The notes under the pieces: generated by a model
Seen by the model: only the letters and a program-made list of their open reading frames with translations
Told to the model about the DNA's origin: nothing
Database searches by the model: none
Position numbers and translations under genes: made by a program
Assembly (NCBI GenBank): GCA_026874595.1
Contig: CM049308.1
Location: 79,902,124 to 79,966,123, forward strand
Source of the DNA: Sipunculus nudus
Taxonomy: Eukaryota > Annelida > Sipuncula > Golfingiida > Sipunculidae
DNA length: 64,000 nucleotides
Direction of reading: 5' to 3'
Shown: positions 11,401 through 26,400 of the stretch, one piece after another
Numbering within the stretch: position 1 is the stretch's first letter
Layout of the letters: each line of letters opens with the position of its first letter

Positions 11401-14400
11401 GTTTAATATAAACAGAAAATCTGTACAATTTATGTTATCGATAAAATATGGATATCTATATGACAATAGGAGTCTGGAAAAATTATTTATATAATGGCCC
11501 TTCACTTCATGAATATTGAACTTCATTTGGATATTGATCTGTGACAGATCTATTAATAATACTACGTGTATTGATTCTTGACAGAGCTATTGATAATCAT
11601 AATGGTCCTGTTGTGTAGATCAATATGGGCTAGCAATACATTTTATGACAATCTATCCATTATATTCTAAAAACAAGTGACCCATGGGTCATGATGCTCA
11701 GCTGCCAAGCATGACCTGTGATATCATGGGCTGAGATTCACAACTTCCAGTCAAATTTTGAAGAACCAATTTGCCAAATTGTTGAAATTTTCTATGACAA
11801 CAGAAATATATATTACCTATGTCTGGTTAAAACACAGTGAATTGATGGTCTGAGGAAAATGTATGATTGTTAAGGTATCCAGAACTATTCCCATAGCTTA
11901 CTTGATACCTGTCAGTCTCAAAAGGAACACCACAAAGGGCAAATATAAGATCAAAATATATAGCAAAAAATCAAGGAAATCCATGCAAGAATTATTGAGA
12001 AACAGGTGCTTCTGTATGAATTTTTATTCAATACAAGCCAACTGTAATGCACTTTCATATATGATGATAATATTTATTAAGAAATATTTGACCCAATCCT
12101 TTGCAAGATTACATTAATATATGTCCGACTGCCTTCACTTTAACAGTTCTTGAGATAATATGATGAAAAGGAATTTAAAGATGGTTGCCTGGTGGCCATT
12201 TTGGACTTCTGACAGGTCTGAAATCAGACAACAACCATTCTCTAAATCAGACTAAAAATTGAAGGTAAATTACTGAAACTGCACTGATAAAAGGATTTCT
12301 ATGGTGGCTAACTGGCAGACATAATGGATTTCTGACAAATCTGACATTTGATATCACACATCCTCCAACAAGAGACCAAACTTGGGGCAAATTCTCCAAA
12401 TGATGTTACAGTAATGAGTGTCCAAAACAATTCAGAAGGCACGTTCAGGCGCTCATATCAGATTTATAGATATGCAAATGTAAAAGTGTAGGTCCAATAT
12501 TTTTTATTATCACTCTGCTTTTCAATGGGGTCAGCAGGGTTGGTAAACTGCAAAACCTGAAAGAATAGAAATGCAGAAAGCATGACTAAGAGTCTTGTAA
12601 TAAAATAAAGCCATCCTAAATCAAGTACACATCCACATATTATGTGAACAACACTTGCTTTTATATGTGGTGATTTATATAAAAATATTCAGATATCTAG
12701 GAAACGAAGTTTATTGCTATGATTCCATAAAATAAACTGCAAAATGTTCCCATCATCTTATAAATCAGTAGCTAAACCTTAATACTATACTCTCATAGTG
12801 TTAATTCCTGGCTGAAGTATTCCAACAACAGTGTTTTGTTATGCAGTAACGAGGTACTTATCACTCAGCCTTATCACTTAATAGCCTGATACAAAGGGAG
12901 TCATATGTCACCAGTGTCACTCACAATTACAGCCACACGGTGAGATGTACCAGCTGGAGTGCAAGCTTATATAAACAAGAAAAATAGAGATGGTCTACAA
13001 AATAAGTTGACCTGACCTATGACCTTGGCCTTTTGCCCAAATATCAACTGGATTCTTTCTAAATGATGGGTAACTACTAACCAATTACATCTGGCCGGGT
13101 GTAATTACTTGGCAACCAATGAGTGAATAACTTAGACCTGCACCCTTTAACCTCCTGACCAGCTGACCTCAAAATCAATTAGTTTTTTCTTCATGCAAAA
13201 AGACCCATAAATATGAAGTTTGAATCACATTCAGTGATGCATAGATGTGGCATATGTGAAAGACTGAAGGTTTGGGTTGAACAGTTTCACTTGAAATATG
13301 TTCACAAGCATTTAGAACAATATTGTGACCTTGACCTGTGACCTTTTGAGCTCAACATCAATAGGCTTCTTCCCTTATTGGTAGGTAAGCCATGTATGAC
13401 AGATGGAAAGTATAGATTGAAAAGTTTGCCTGAAAATGACTCCACGCAAGAAGAGGGTGCTGTGAACTTGACCTTTGACCTCAAAATCAACAGGTCCCCT
13501 GTTTTCCCCTGTTGGCAGAGAAGCGATATCAGTGCTGAAAGGTTTGGAATGATAGGTCTAGCTTGAAATGTGTCCACAACCTTTTCAAAGAAGTGGATCC
13601 TGTGACCCTGACCTATGACCTTGTGACCTCAACATCTATAGGATTCTTCTCCCACTTAGTAGGTGAGCTATATGTGAAAGATCAAAGAATTGGGATGAAA
13701 GGTTTGGCTTAAAATGCATCCACAGGCTTTTCAAAGAAGTTGGTACTGTGACCTTGACGTTTGACCTTGTGACCTCAAAATAATTATGGTTCTTCCCATG
13801 TTGGTAGGTGAGCTGTATGTGAAAGATGGAAGGTTTTGGATGAAAATTTTGGCTAAAAGAATTATTTACTTCGAGAATATAGGTCGCAGTGACCTAATTT
13901 CAGGTTTGCAAGGAGATCTTTTTAGAACCTCTAAGACTGCATAGGGTTTATGGCCCTAGCCCCTACGGTTATGATTTGTGCTAACGGACGGACAGCCAGA
14001 CAGACTGAAGGACGACAGACAAAGACCCATCGCTATAGCCCAGCATGACTGAAAGTCAACTGAGCTAAAAAAACAATTACCAATCTTACTCAATACTAAA
14101 CAGTACCATGGTAAAGATAATTGTCCGTAAATGCTGTCAGTACCCAGTAAAAATAACCGTCCATAAATGCTGTCTGCTGGGTAATGACTATTTTTGTGTG
14201 TATCATAGTCTTTAGTTAGACATCTTAGCGAAACTTTCAATACTTTTTTTAGTACTGAACAACAATATATGGATTTTTGTACACAAGTGATGACCAGCAG
14301 GTACTGACTATCAGTGCGAGTGGATTGTATTACAAGCTTATAGTTATTTTATAATACCTACAAGTGCACACTCTGACACTTACAGTTTTTTGGTACTGAT

Positions 14401-17400
14401 GTAAAAATCATGCAAGTGCTGACCTTTAGGTATTGACTTCCTACTGGTACATGCATGACACCCAGGAACTAACTTAGCACTAGTTGTTAAATGATTTAAA
14501 CAACATATGCCATTACATTAAACATGAAAATATACAGCATAGCCATCTGCAAGCATAAACATAAAAGCACTCTGACATACCCTTTAACTGATCAACAAAT
14601 ACAGATTCACATATAAAACCCTAAATGCAAAGAATCTAGCCTTTAGACAATGGCAAAAGCACACTGAGCCAATCAATTCATATCATTTTGGGATTCAAGA
14701 TCTAAATATTCATGACTTTTTTTATAAATGTCAAGGAATTCACTTATTTTTTTAAGGCCCCACATAAAGTGCAGAAATTTGGTCAAAATGAATAACTCAT
14801 GAATAGAAAACTTCAATCCTTTTTTTTAAGAATTGTGCTGACACCTACCAGTGACTAGAATAACTAAAACTTGGGGGAGTAATGGGTTATCAATATTTTA
14901 ATTTTGTTTATTTACCAAAGAAAGCTGTCAAAGGTTTCGCAAAAATATATCCCCTACTCCTTTCCAGATACCAGTGTCACTGACATGCATACATTTAATC
15001 AGACATATTCCTTGCACATCCTGTTTTGAAGCCTGGACTACAAATTATTAATTAATTGGCCATGATTTGACATGTGATTAATTCTACACACAGCAAATAT
15101 GTAAAGCATGAAAACAATCACACCTTAATGGTTTAAATGATTTTTTTACACTTCCTGTTTTGACTCAAAATGGCACCCTTTTTTAAGGGACTCAGCTCAT
15201 TATCAAGGTCAAAAAATAATATTACCAGTCATTCACAGGGTGTTTGGAAGACATATTCATAAGTATAGCCATGTATTTCCTGTTTTGGTGCTACCTTGGA
15301 CTTCACCAAATAATTCTATCTGACAGGATAAAAGGACATGCCTCTTGAGCTGATACAGTAAATGGAAGTAGTGTGAAGTACATCCTGGCTACCAATGATA
15401 AAGTCAAGTGTTTATGCAAAGATCCAGGAGGGGATAATCAATACGTTTACTAAAATACAAATCTTAGTCAAAACAGGGTGAGGATTTACAGAAATTACAA
15501 GATTCATTTGAAGAGGTTAACTTAGGGGTCAGGAAAATTTAAATAAAATCCAAAATATATAAAAAAAATTTCCATAAAGGTTATTTGAAAGACAAATTGC
15601 ATAACTTACAATAATCTTAGAGAAGCATATTTCAAGGTCATGCTTGAATGACATTTATGAAACTACTCACAATCTTTCAGCAGCTTCAAGGTCACGGAAG
15701 ACACTGTTAGTACTGTGGTCTGAGCGGTTGAAGGTTCTGATTTTGGGGTAATCACCTTTACCAGTGTGAGCCTCTAACATACGCTGGTGATACGCTTGTT
15801 GAGCGTCTCTACGGTACTGCATCCTGAAATAACAACGTAATTATGTGACATGTGCATCATACCAAATAAATTAATGCCATAAACTATACCTATATAAATT
15901 ATTCTACATTAAATAAAATGTGACAAAAAAAGATATATATAAACTTTAACAATGGTTAATAATATGATGAGGAAATGAAAAATATGCCTGAACTATGCCA
16001 CTGAACAAGATATTTGCAATTGCCAAGCAATTGAAGCCTCCACCAAGGCCCCAACTGAGCAACAATGGGGGACCAGGTATGGTGTGTGCCACCTTGGGAA
16101 TATAGTCAAGGTAAATATAAGTTGAAAATCTCTGACCCAGAACAGCCTTTGAAAATAAGCCATATTGGAGAACTTGTGTAACAGAAAAAGACGGAAGAAA
16201 GAAAAAAAAATTTAAATCAAAGATTTTGCACTTTGGCAGACCAAGGCCCACATTTTACCCAAATATGAATATAGAAATAAACTGATCAACAAACTGAAAA
16301 CTATCTTTCAGGGGTGGGGGGGGGGGGGTGTTACTATCAAGTACAGGCAAATCTGCCTTTATTGGCACCATCATGTTACAGACATCTTAATTATGGATGT
16401 CTTAAGCGGTCCTCCAATATACACGTTCAGGGAGTAATGTTATACCTAATATGGGCCATTTTCAGAATCAGAACTATGTGTTTGTATATAAAAATAATAC
16501 CTAGCAGTCCAACAGCTCAGTCAATAAATTATAACTTGTTGTTTATTTGATTGTATGTAATGGGCTGGTTTCTGACACAGCAAAATCAGTTTGTTAAGCA
16601 GACAACAGATGGCAGCATCTCTAAAGCAGATAATGATCAGTGAATTAAAACCGCTCAATAAGTAACTTTAAACAGTGTCTGAGGCAGAACTTACATTTTC
16701 ATTATCATAATTATACTGTTCAGGGCTCAACATATTGTCCTATTTCCTTTTAATAAACTCACAAGTAAGAATTTAACATAAGACCCAAGCATGTTCAAAG
16801 GAATGCCCACTCATTTGACACTCTTTATGAAGTTATTCCTTGCATAAATTAGCCCTAGGTGTAACAGTTATGAAAGGTTTAAGAACTGAGTCAAGTCTTA
16901 GAATGGGAGATGGGGCATTAATATATGCAGCATATAACTAGAAAGGCATTATGCAACCATTTTAAACTGACATGTTAAAGAGATAACTTTTGTGTACATT
17001 TTTTATTAAATATCCAGTGTTTCTTGACAACAACAAATTTAATTGATCTACAGTCCATCCTCAACCAACCATTGTAAATATCGTTAAAAATTCAGTCTAC
17101 TTACTGGTTTGCGGCAATTTCCTGTTTTACGTGCTCCAGGGCTTCCAGGAAGAACCGTTCAACTTCTGTCCTCTGGTCAAGGATATTTTTTGCCAGTCTC
17201 TTCACTTTGTTCATTTCTTTAGATTTAAGTTCCACAATCCTCTGCAGCTTGGAGATTTCCGTCGTGGCTGACTGGTTCTCTACTTGTGCTTTTTTTATCA
17301 GTGATTTCCGTTCCACCTCAAATTCATGGACTAAATGACTCAATGCTTTCTCAAGTGTTTCAACTTTTTCTTGCAGCTGAAAAGAAAAAATAATTATTAT

Positions 17401-20400
17401 TTCAAATGTCTTTTCTTCCTCTACATCTTTTACATTCCAAAATTTCTCTTTAAACAAAAATTTTTCAAGGAACTGGATATAGGAATTGTATATAAAAATA
17501 AAAATTATAAAAATGATAAAAAGTATGGTCACATCATTTTTATTATCTTGAACAACCATGGGGTTTCCAAAAATTGAATTGTCTTTGTTATTTCTAGTTT
17601 CTAGACAGATCTGGTTAAATTCAGCAAAATGAAATTCAATAATTATTAAGTATCTGATCTACATATTTTTGTCTATCAGCATAATTACTCTTTCCCCCTA
17701 TTCTGTACTGTCTGATGTTTATAAAGACTTAAGATTATATTAACATTCAATCATATGGAAACTCTGATTAAACTAAATTGGTTATATGAATCTGTTCGTC
17801 AGTTGGTCAATGCTGCAGCTGATTACATATATTTCAAATAATCAAAAATGTTCACTGCTGATCAAAAATTATATTTTCAGGTTCACAATCTGTGATATAA
17901 AACCAGTAAAAATTCTGACATGTTAAATTCAAATTCTTACTCAACAGGATGACTATATAATGTGTAAACCCAGCTGCGTCAACATCAGATATGTTCATTG
18001 CTAGTCCTCTTGCCTTTGACACAGCGAGGTTTTACTGTTGATAAATCTCATCAATAGACATATTCAGTTATTTATTCAAGTTGACTGTTTGGAAAAAACA
18101 ATAAAGCAAATACATGACTTTTACTCTCACCTCTTTAATTGTGCTCTTCTGCTGCCTGCTTTGAGAGACCTTCTCTTGTATGACCATGGAGTTCATTTCC
18201 TTCTCTCCACGCAGAATTGTGTTTTCTTCTTCCAGCTCACCTTTAACTTTCTTTAATTTGTCTCCCTCTGCCATATGGTAGGAGAGGGCTTCATTGACCC
18301 GTACATTTTCTTTATATACATTTCTTGTGGTTTCATCCAAGTTCCTGCACATATACAAATAAAACATTCATGCCCAGGCACTCTTTAAAATATATACAAC
18401 AAAATATAAACATAGTAAAAAGTTAAAACTTTTATATTAATAAATTTTAATGAATATTGATACAGACACATTTCTTGTCAGACTGGATTTAAACAAGAAA
18501 GGCCATGGTGATATTTAATGAAAAAAAATCTGTTTCAGGTAGTTTTTCACTGATATTTCACCCACAACAGTAACTCAGGTTTTGAAAACATCTGCGTTAT
18601 TCTTTTATAATCAAACTGAATATATTTAGATATTCTTCTGTCAATGTTCATATTCATCTCAGATCAAATTTTCAATTCAAACACGAAAATATATAAATAA
18701 TGAATACATATAAAGGAATAAAGATGTGTAAAAGGAAATGACAACAATGATATGGTGAAATGTGCAAGATCAATAACAACATGCTTACGCAATAGCCTCC
18801 GTGTGCGCCTTCTCAGATAGCTCTGCAATTTTCTGATTTGCTTCCTGTTGTAAACGCATCTGGACAAGCAATGGAACCAGTGAAAGTGACAGTGTTAACA
18901 AAAAAGAACAAGCAAAGTGCTGAAGTGAATATAAGTGTACTCCCTGCCCCTGGCCAGAAAAAATTTGATTAATGGAACCTAATTCTGCATTCTGGACATT
19001 TTTTTTTCAACCAAAGCTGCTCTGCTTTTCTAAAAGGTTTCCCTTAAAATCCTGAGACTTTGCTAAGACATTTGATGTGCTAGTAAATAAATATTTGTTG
19101 CAGAAAAAATACGGTAAATAAATCAGTACAATATAAACATACACCTGTAGTTGGTTCCTGTGACTGTAAACATTTCCTAACAACATTCAAATGAATGGTA
19201 AATTGTGCAAACATGATGCAAAGATAACACAAAACAAGCTGGAGATGCATAAAATTAAATTACTTTTCTCTGAGTCACCAAAATTCCTTTGAATTGTCTT
19301 TCATTCATTTACACATTTCCAACCTCTTCAAGGTTTCCAATACAATAATTAGTCATCGCAATAGGCCACTTTTTTTGAGAATCTGATATGCTTAATGGAA
19401 AAATTAGATTGAGTTTTATGAAAGAGGTGATTCTGTCTTTATGTAAAAGTAGAACTGAAAATTAATTATTATAATAACTTGTTGCATGCAATAATGGTCA
19501 AAACGAATTTCAAGCTTGAAATCATAATCTTAGTGCTGAATAAAAAGGTGATATGCAAAATATGAAGTGACTTTTGAAATATAAATGAACAGTTATGGAT
19601 GTCAAAAAGACCTACCTTTTCTTCAAAGAACTTCTGTTCCATACGAGTTAGTGTATCTTTATGTTCTTTGTTGGCTAACAGCATGGTTTCTTTAATCTGT
19701 CAAAATATAATAACATTGTTTTGAAACTGATTACACAAATCAAACAGGTAGTAAAGTCTGAAATTAACATATTATACATTCACAGTAGACTGAAGTTTAA
19801 CTTATCATAATATTTTTGTATAAAAATCACCAGAAGTATAATCATATTTCCTTATCCTGTATAATTGGAAAGCAACTTCGAATGACATCAAACTACTGAT
19901 ACATGAGCTAGATTCAAATTCTGATTGATGGAGTTTAAATAAAAATTGCCTAAATATAGAAATATATGAAAGTAAATAACTATAACAATGAGGAGTTACT
20001 GGGTCTCTCAGTTTGACCCTGGGTTATCCAGAGTAGGCAGCATCACATAATAAGAAATACTGATTTGATTTGAATGAAAGGCAATGATTATCATGATCAT
20101 CATAAAACAATTACAAATGTGAGACACCAAATACTATTAAATACAATTTTTTAATACTTTTAAGTTTAAATATATAGAATTTGGGAAAAGTCTGATATTT
20201 TATATATTTCATGTTTATATCAATCATATATGAATCTTACATCTTCCAGATCTCTTTGCATCTGCCCACGTTTTCGACGGAACTCCTTGACCATTTTCAG
20301 CTCACTCTGCATGACCTGGACATCATGTGTTTTATTTGACAGTTTTTGTTCCAGTTCTGATATCTGCTGCTGAAAGTCATCAACCTGCACAGAGAGAGGC

Positions 20401-23400
20401 AGCACATAGTAAACCTGATTATCAAGACATTTCAGAGTCTGTACATCTAAAAAGATTAGTGTGTACCATGATCTTAGTTACAGTAGGTCAAACTTCATGA
20501 TCACAGGATGCTGTTAATAATCCAATATAAGGTCATAAACATTATTTATCATATTCATCATGTGTAATATTTTTAAAAGCAAATATTTTAATTATGTTAA
20601 TAATAAATTATAACTTTACTCTTGGAATCTGGTCATTGCTCTGGGAAAAAAAAACAAGAACACAGACTGCTAATTAATTCACTCACATAAGCACATAACA
20701 AATAAAATAATATAATAGACAATTACATATACAGTACTTACAATTTGTTCTTTTTCTTTCCTGTGGTCTTTCTTAAGATCTCTCATTTGCTGTACCAATT
20801 TTTCAATCTGAAAAAAAAAATTTACTTATCAATATGACTATAATTTACTACTGAGATGTTTCAAATGCATATAAAACACATAAATATATAAAGATATATT
20901 GACAGAAGAAATAAGATGATAATTTTTTTCTACACAGCATTTTTTGTCTAAATGCTGGATCCTGTAAATCAGTGATCATGTTGGAAATTTGGAAAGTCGT
21001 AAAACTAATAAAATATCACCTTGAAGTTTCTCAGGTGAATAAAGGTAACTAAGGTATGCACATATGTTAATGCCTTCAGTGGGTTCATAAAAAACAAATG
21101 TTTAATTTTAATATAAAAGGTAGCAGCTTTCACAATATTATAATATTTTCACATGAAACATTTTTTATTTTATTTTTTTTTTTTGCATATGTATAATGTT
21201 ATTATCTATATGAAAGATAGTGCCCATATGTGAGCTGCAAATATACAAGCAACAATGTGCATGACAATGGTCCGTGTGTTTATCTATACACATAAACATG
21301 CTCAGCAACATTCAGCTTTCACAATTTTCTAATATTTTCACATGAAACATTTTTTAATATTTTTTTATGCAAATGTATAATGTTATTTTCTATATGAAAG
21401 ATATTGCCCATATGTGAGCTTCAAATATACAAGTAGGCATATGTCTGTGTGTTTATCTATACACATAAACATACTGAATGACATTATTTTAAAATATTTC
21501 CAACTATAACTAATCACCTGAGCATCTTTTTCCTGGTCCTGTCTCTTGAGGAACGTGATGACATCGATCGTGTCCTTCTCTGTCTGTTCCATCTGGGTAT
21601 TAAGGGTTTCATTTTCCAGGACAAGTCTCCTGGCATTCTCCCTGTAAAACAATCATAATTCTGGCCTTCTGATCAAAAATTTAATTACCTAGGGTTAAAA
21701 TGTTCACAAAAACTTCACAGAGTACCTGCTACATTTTATGATATTACACTGATGTTGTCAGAGAAGTATTCTGCTGCTGAAAACAAAAATAAGAATAGCA
21801 ATGCTAATAAGGACCATACAGTAGAAATATAAATTTATGTACTTATTAAAACCAGATGAATGTATCTAATTTTAATAACTGAGTTAATAAGTATCATTAT
21901 CTTATTCTAACCAGAGGAAAAGAATAATTTGTTATTGAACCAAATGAAACAGATTCAGGGTAAACATATACCTGATGATAGAGTATGTATTGAGATCCAT
22001 TGTCAAGTTGTATTTTTACCTTCGACAGAACATTAGAGAACTGCAGTGAGCATCAAGGAAATGATGTGGATACTTCTCTCTGTGGTATGACATGTATTTT
22101 TACATGTATGGCAAAGTGATATCGAGTTAATATGTACCTGTACTCATGTCTAGATTTTTCAACCACATCCAGTCTTGCTTCCCATAGTTTTGAGCTGGCA
22201 ACTGCCATAGACTTGACAGAGTCTGACTTCTTTCCTTTCTTTGAACTCTTCTTCCTGGAAAAGTATAAACAAATTTACAGTAAAACATTTAAAATAAAGT
22301 TTTTCATGTAAGTACTGCACTCCATGGTTTGAATCTTTGGTAGTATAACTTGTATTTAAGCAGTAATCCAGGAAGCACTTTTCACTAGTACTGAATCACT
22401 CCACCAACTCTGTCAATGTTATTTCACATTCTTTAGCTCCCTAGTAATTTAATTTAGAGGCACCTACTTTACCTAATTAACCTTATTTTGTAAACAAAAG
22501 ATAAAAGAACTACCAACCAGATCCTCTGAAAATAAAATTTGAATATACAAAACATAGATTTCCTTTAAAGCATTTATATCAGTATATGAGAAAATGTTCT
22601 ACAGTGATGTATATATGAATGGGGTTTCATTTTTGTTAACTGGATGGAATTAATAACATGTTATGATCAGACTGAAATCAAATTTAGGAAACCAGATCCC
22701 ATGATTCTGAAACAAGAGATTCACAATAAGGGTTTAGATCAAACAAATATGTCTTCATATCTGAGTACGTCATTACATCAACAGTGACATTGGGTATTTG
22801 TACTGAAGTCTATCTTAACATTCAGTGCAAGTATTGGCAAACATGAAGAGGCACCATTCAGACACATACATACATGCATATATATACAGTATATATATAC
22901 AGTCAAGCCCTCTTACTGTCATGTCGTCTGTTCATGCTTAAATTATGATAATAACTGGAATGTGATATAATGCCAACTACAACACTGATGTCCTTTAAGT
23001 CACATTGGTTAACCAATTAAGTACATTTAGACCATCTGTTGGCTTGGCTTTTACACCCTAAGCTTATCTCAGTTTTGGTAGTATAAAGTGACTTAGGAGT
23101 TAAACTCCTCCTGGATGGGATGCTAGTCCATCACAGGTTACTTTCCTAGTTTTAACTGGTACACATTCCTACTGCTGGGTGGTTATAGGCACACTTGCGG
23201 TTGGGACCTTGCCTTAGGGTCTTGGAATGGTGGTGGTCTTAACGGGATTTGAACTTACAAACTCTTGATTATGAGCCTGCACCTAAACCATTACACTACG
23301 ATGTCCCCACACTGTATCACAAGCAGTTGCTGATGTTGGTGGCTGACAATGTTCCAAGACCAGTTTGATGACAGAAGTCTTTATTCAATAGCAAGAGGTC

Positions 23401-26400
23401 TGGGACAGTCTCTCTCTCTGGGAGAGCCGCCCAGCCTCCCTGACTCACTCTCTCTCAGTGCGCACTACAGATAGTTTTGTTACAGAGCTTTCACGTGACA
23501 TATGAGACGTACATATCCATATTTCTGCATTTCGTCATAAAAGCTACACCTTATTGGATGACTCAAAGTAGGTCACAATTACATCAGAGTTATAAGTGTT
23601 CCTCCTACCTTCCGTGGGATCTGATGGACAACAGTTCTATGGAAAATCCCAAGTCTGACCTGACATACATCCAGTTATAGACTGACCTACAAGTCCTATT
23701 TGGAGGACAGTGCTTATATACACATGCGGAGTCTCATAAAATAACATGTTTTAATTGTGTTCTACCATTCCCTCATAAAGACTAAACACATAAGTCATTC
23801 TGTGACACTATTTCTGTTTGTACAGACTTAAAATAGACCTTAATGGTTTGGTGTACTGTTCTCTGATTAAACTGGGAGAGAAGCCTATATGTGTGTGACC
23901 AGATGACTGGTTGTCGGGTGTCATCAATTATGAGAAGTCATTCATTGTTCAGTCTGACATGCCTGAAACTGAGCTTAAATTTGTGAGATATGAAATGTGA
24001 AATATTCCTTGAAATATGTGTTAAGTCACAAATATGCACTTTCCTACTCCATAACACTACCGCCCCCACTTCATTTAGACCATCATCATTAGTTTATCAA
24101 GAGAATAATAGGTTTAATTTTTTTCATTAACACAGACATGTTTCAGAAGCATGATTTTTTTTAACATTTCTATTTATGATATATATTATATATTATACAA
24201 ATTTGGCACTTCTTGCAGGTCACCAATATCACCAGTGTTTATAATGCCTCTGACAAAATTTATTTAAATTTGAATTTTAGGTAAAAAAAAACTGGCAGCA
24301 TTTGATAAATTATTATTATATTTTTAAATGTCAATGCAGTATTGTGACAATACTTTGAATTAAAAGAAAACAAGAGTGTTTTGTACACCTAACCAGTGCT
24401 CAGCTTGGCTGGGGCATGCGCCACTGGGGGGGCAGAGTCATCACTGGCATAAATGGCTGCCATGTCAACGGGTCTATCTAAAACGCGGAGAATCCGCGGA
24501 GAGATGGAGAATTCGCGGAGAATTCGTGGAGAGTTTTTATATGCAATGATATTTTAAATACACTTTAAAATCACTTAAATCTCCAAGTATATTACTCATA
24601 ACATATTTGCGCACTGTTAAATGCTGGAAATAATTAAAACATATGTACATAATTAAGCATTATATGCTTAACAATGTACATGCCCATAGACTCCCCGCCG
24701 GGTGAATGTGTTGCACACAATGTAACAAACGTCTGAGTCACTAGCTGACACTGACAGATCTTAAGACGAAACTGCAACACTCTTAAATTAATGTTTCAAC
24801 AGTTTATTGTGCAAACCATAACATAACCATGCAAGTGTTTATAGGTGGTGAACGAAATATATAATATAATAAATAAATCATACGGTCTACATTTACTGAT
24901 AGATAAAAAACACAATTATCATTAATAGTGTATAGACCTAGACCCAATTTACGTGACATGCACAAATAAAAGTTGTTTAATTTCTGGAATCAAACAAAAA
25001 TCAACTGCAATTGCAATTGTAAATAGTCCACTGTCTCCTGATGCTATTCGTTGTCTCTGGCATGGCACAAAAAAAATCTTATCGGAGAAGAACTTGCTTG
25101 TCCAAACAACTGAGAGCTGATTTTTACGTGAATGTACAGATTTTTAATAATTTCGGTCATTTAACAGTGAACAAATATGTTACGAGTAATATAGTTTGAG
25201 ATTTTAAGTGATTTTAATGCGTATTTAAAAGTATCATTGCATATAAAAACTCTCCGCAAATTCTCCGCGAATTCTCCATCTCTCCGCGGATTCTCCGCGT
25301 TTTAGACAGATCCCATGTCAACCTGTGAACCTACTGCAACACCAAACACTCTCATTTTTATAAATTTTATCTTTATTAAATTTAGTTTTAATAAAATAAT
25401 GCATAGCTATATTCAACAGATGATTATTATATCCACTGATGTTACGTTTTTTTGCTTCAGGATTTGAAGTTAAGTGGATGTTTCATCACAGGTAGATCTA
25501 CCTAAAACACTTGTTAAATATGGGTGTTTCGAGGCAACGCTCGTGTTTGTAAAAAATATTAAACATAACCACTTGTACATCATCTATAATAACACCTGAT
25601 GCTGTTGTACAGAAGAAGCGAGTAGAGAATCCAGTTTACATGGACGAGGTTATGGGTGTATACTGACGGACCTAATGTCAGTAATGATGTTTAGGATTCG
25701 TGTAGACTATAGTCCGTTCCTGTACCCCTGTCCACCTGATTTTTCGCGATTATCTGTACACAAGACAAATTTGGCAAACAAAATTTGCACCATTGGCATG
25801 AAGAGGAAAAAGCGTAATTTTTGGTACCTTACCTACTCACGATATAAATATTATTTACTTTACGGCCTGGTTGACATGTCTCAAATATATCCGTGGTTCA
25901 TGGCGTCCCTTATATGCGGCCATTGTTCATCCTCCTTGGATATGGAGATAAAGTAATGTGACGTAACAGTGAAGCGCGTGCACGCGGAGAATACAAGTCT
26001 CGCTGTAAACAGGGGTCGGCAGCTCTTGATTATTGGTTCCGTGAATGTTGGTGCCTCTTTAGTACGTCACGTCTATTATGACGTCATCACTATCCCCATA
26101 TGATTGATATGCCCATTCAACAGATAAGTGGCAAGATGTCGCTAAGAATAGACTAGTTACTCATAAAATGGTTTTAAATTGTTTACAGGAAAATTACATA
26201 AGGTAGGCTATTATTTCCATAATTGTTAATTACGCTTTTTCCTCTTTCTTTCCCAAGGTCAAACAGTTTTGGCGTTCTTTGGTTCACAAATAAATAATCG
26301 CGAAAAAACAGGTGGACAGGGGTACTGGAACGGACTATAATGGGGAAGTAAGAGGCATGTCAATGTTATATCACCCTGGCATGTCATATGTTTATGTGAT

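Noticed and set aside
25675-25956. 93-codon open frame
   Set aside because: It lies across the MITE left TIR and body, with no splice partners or recognisable domain.
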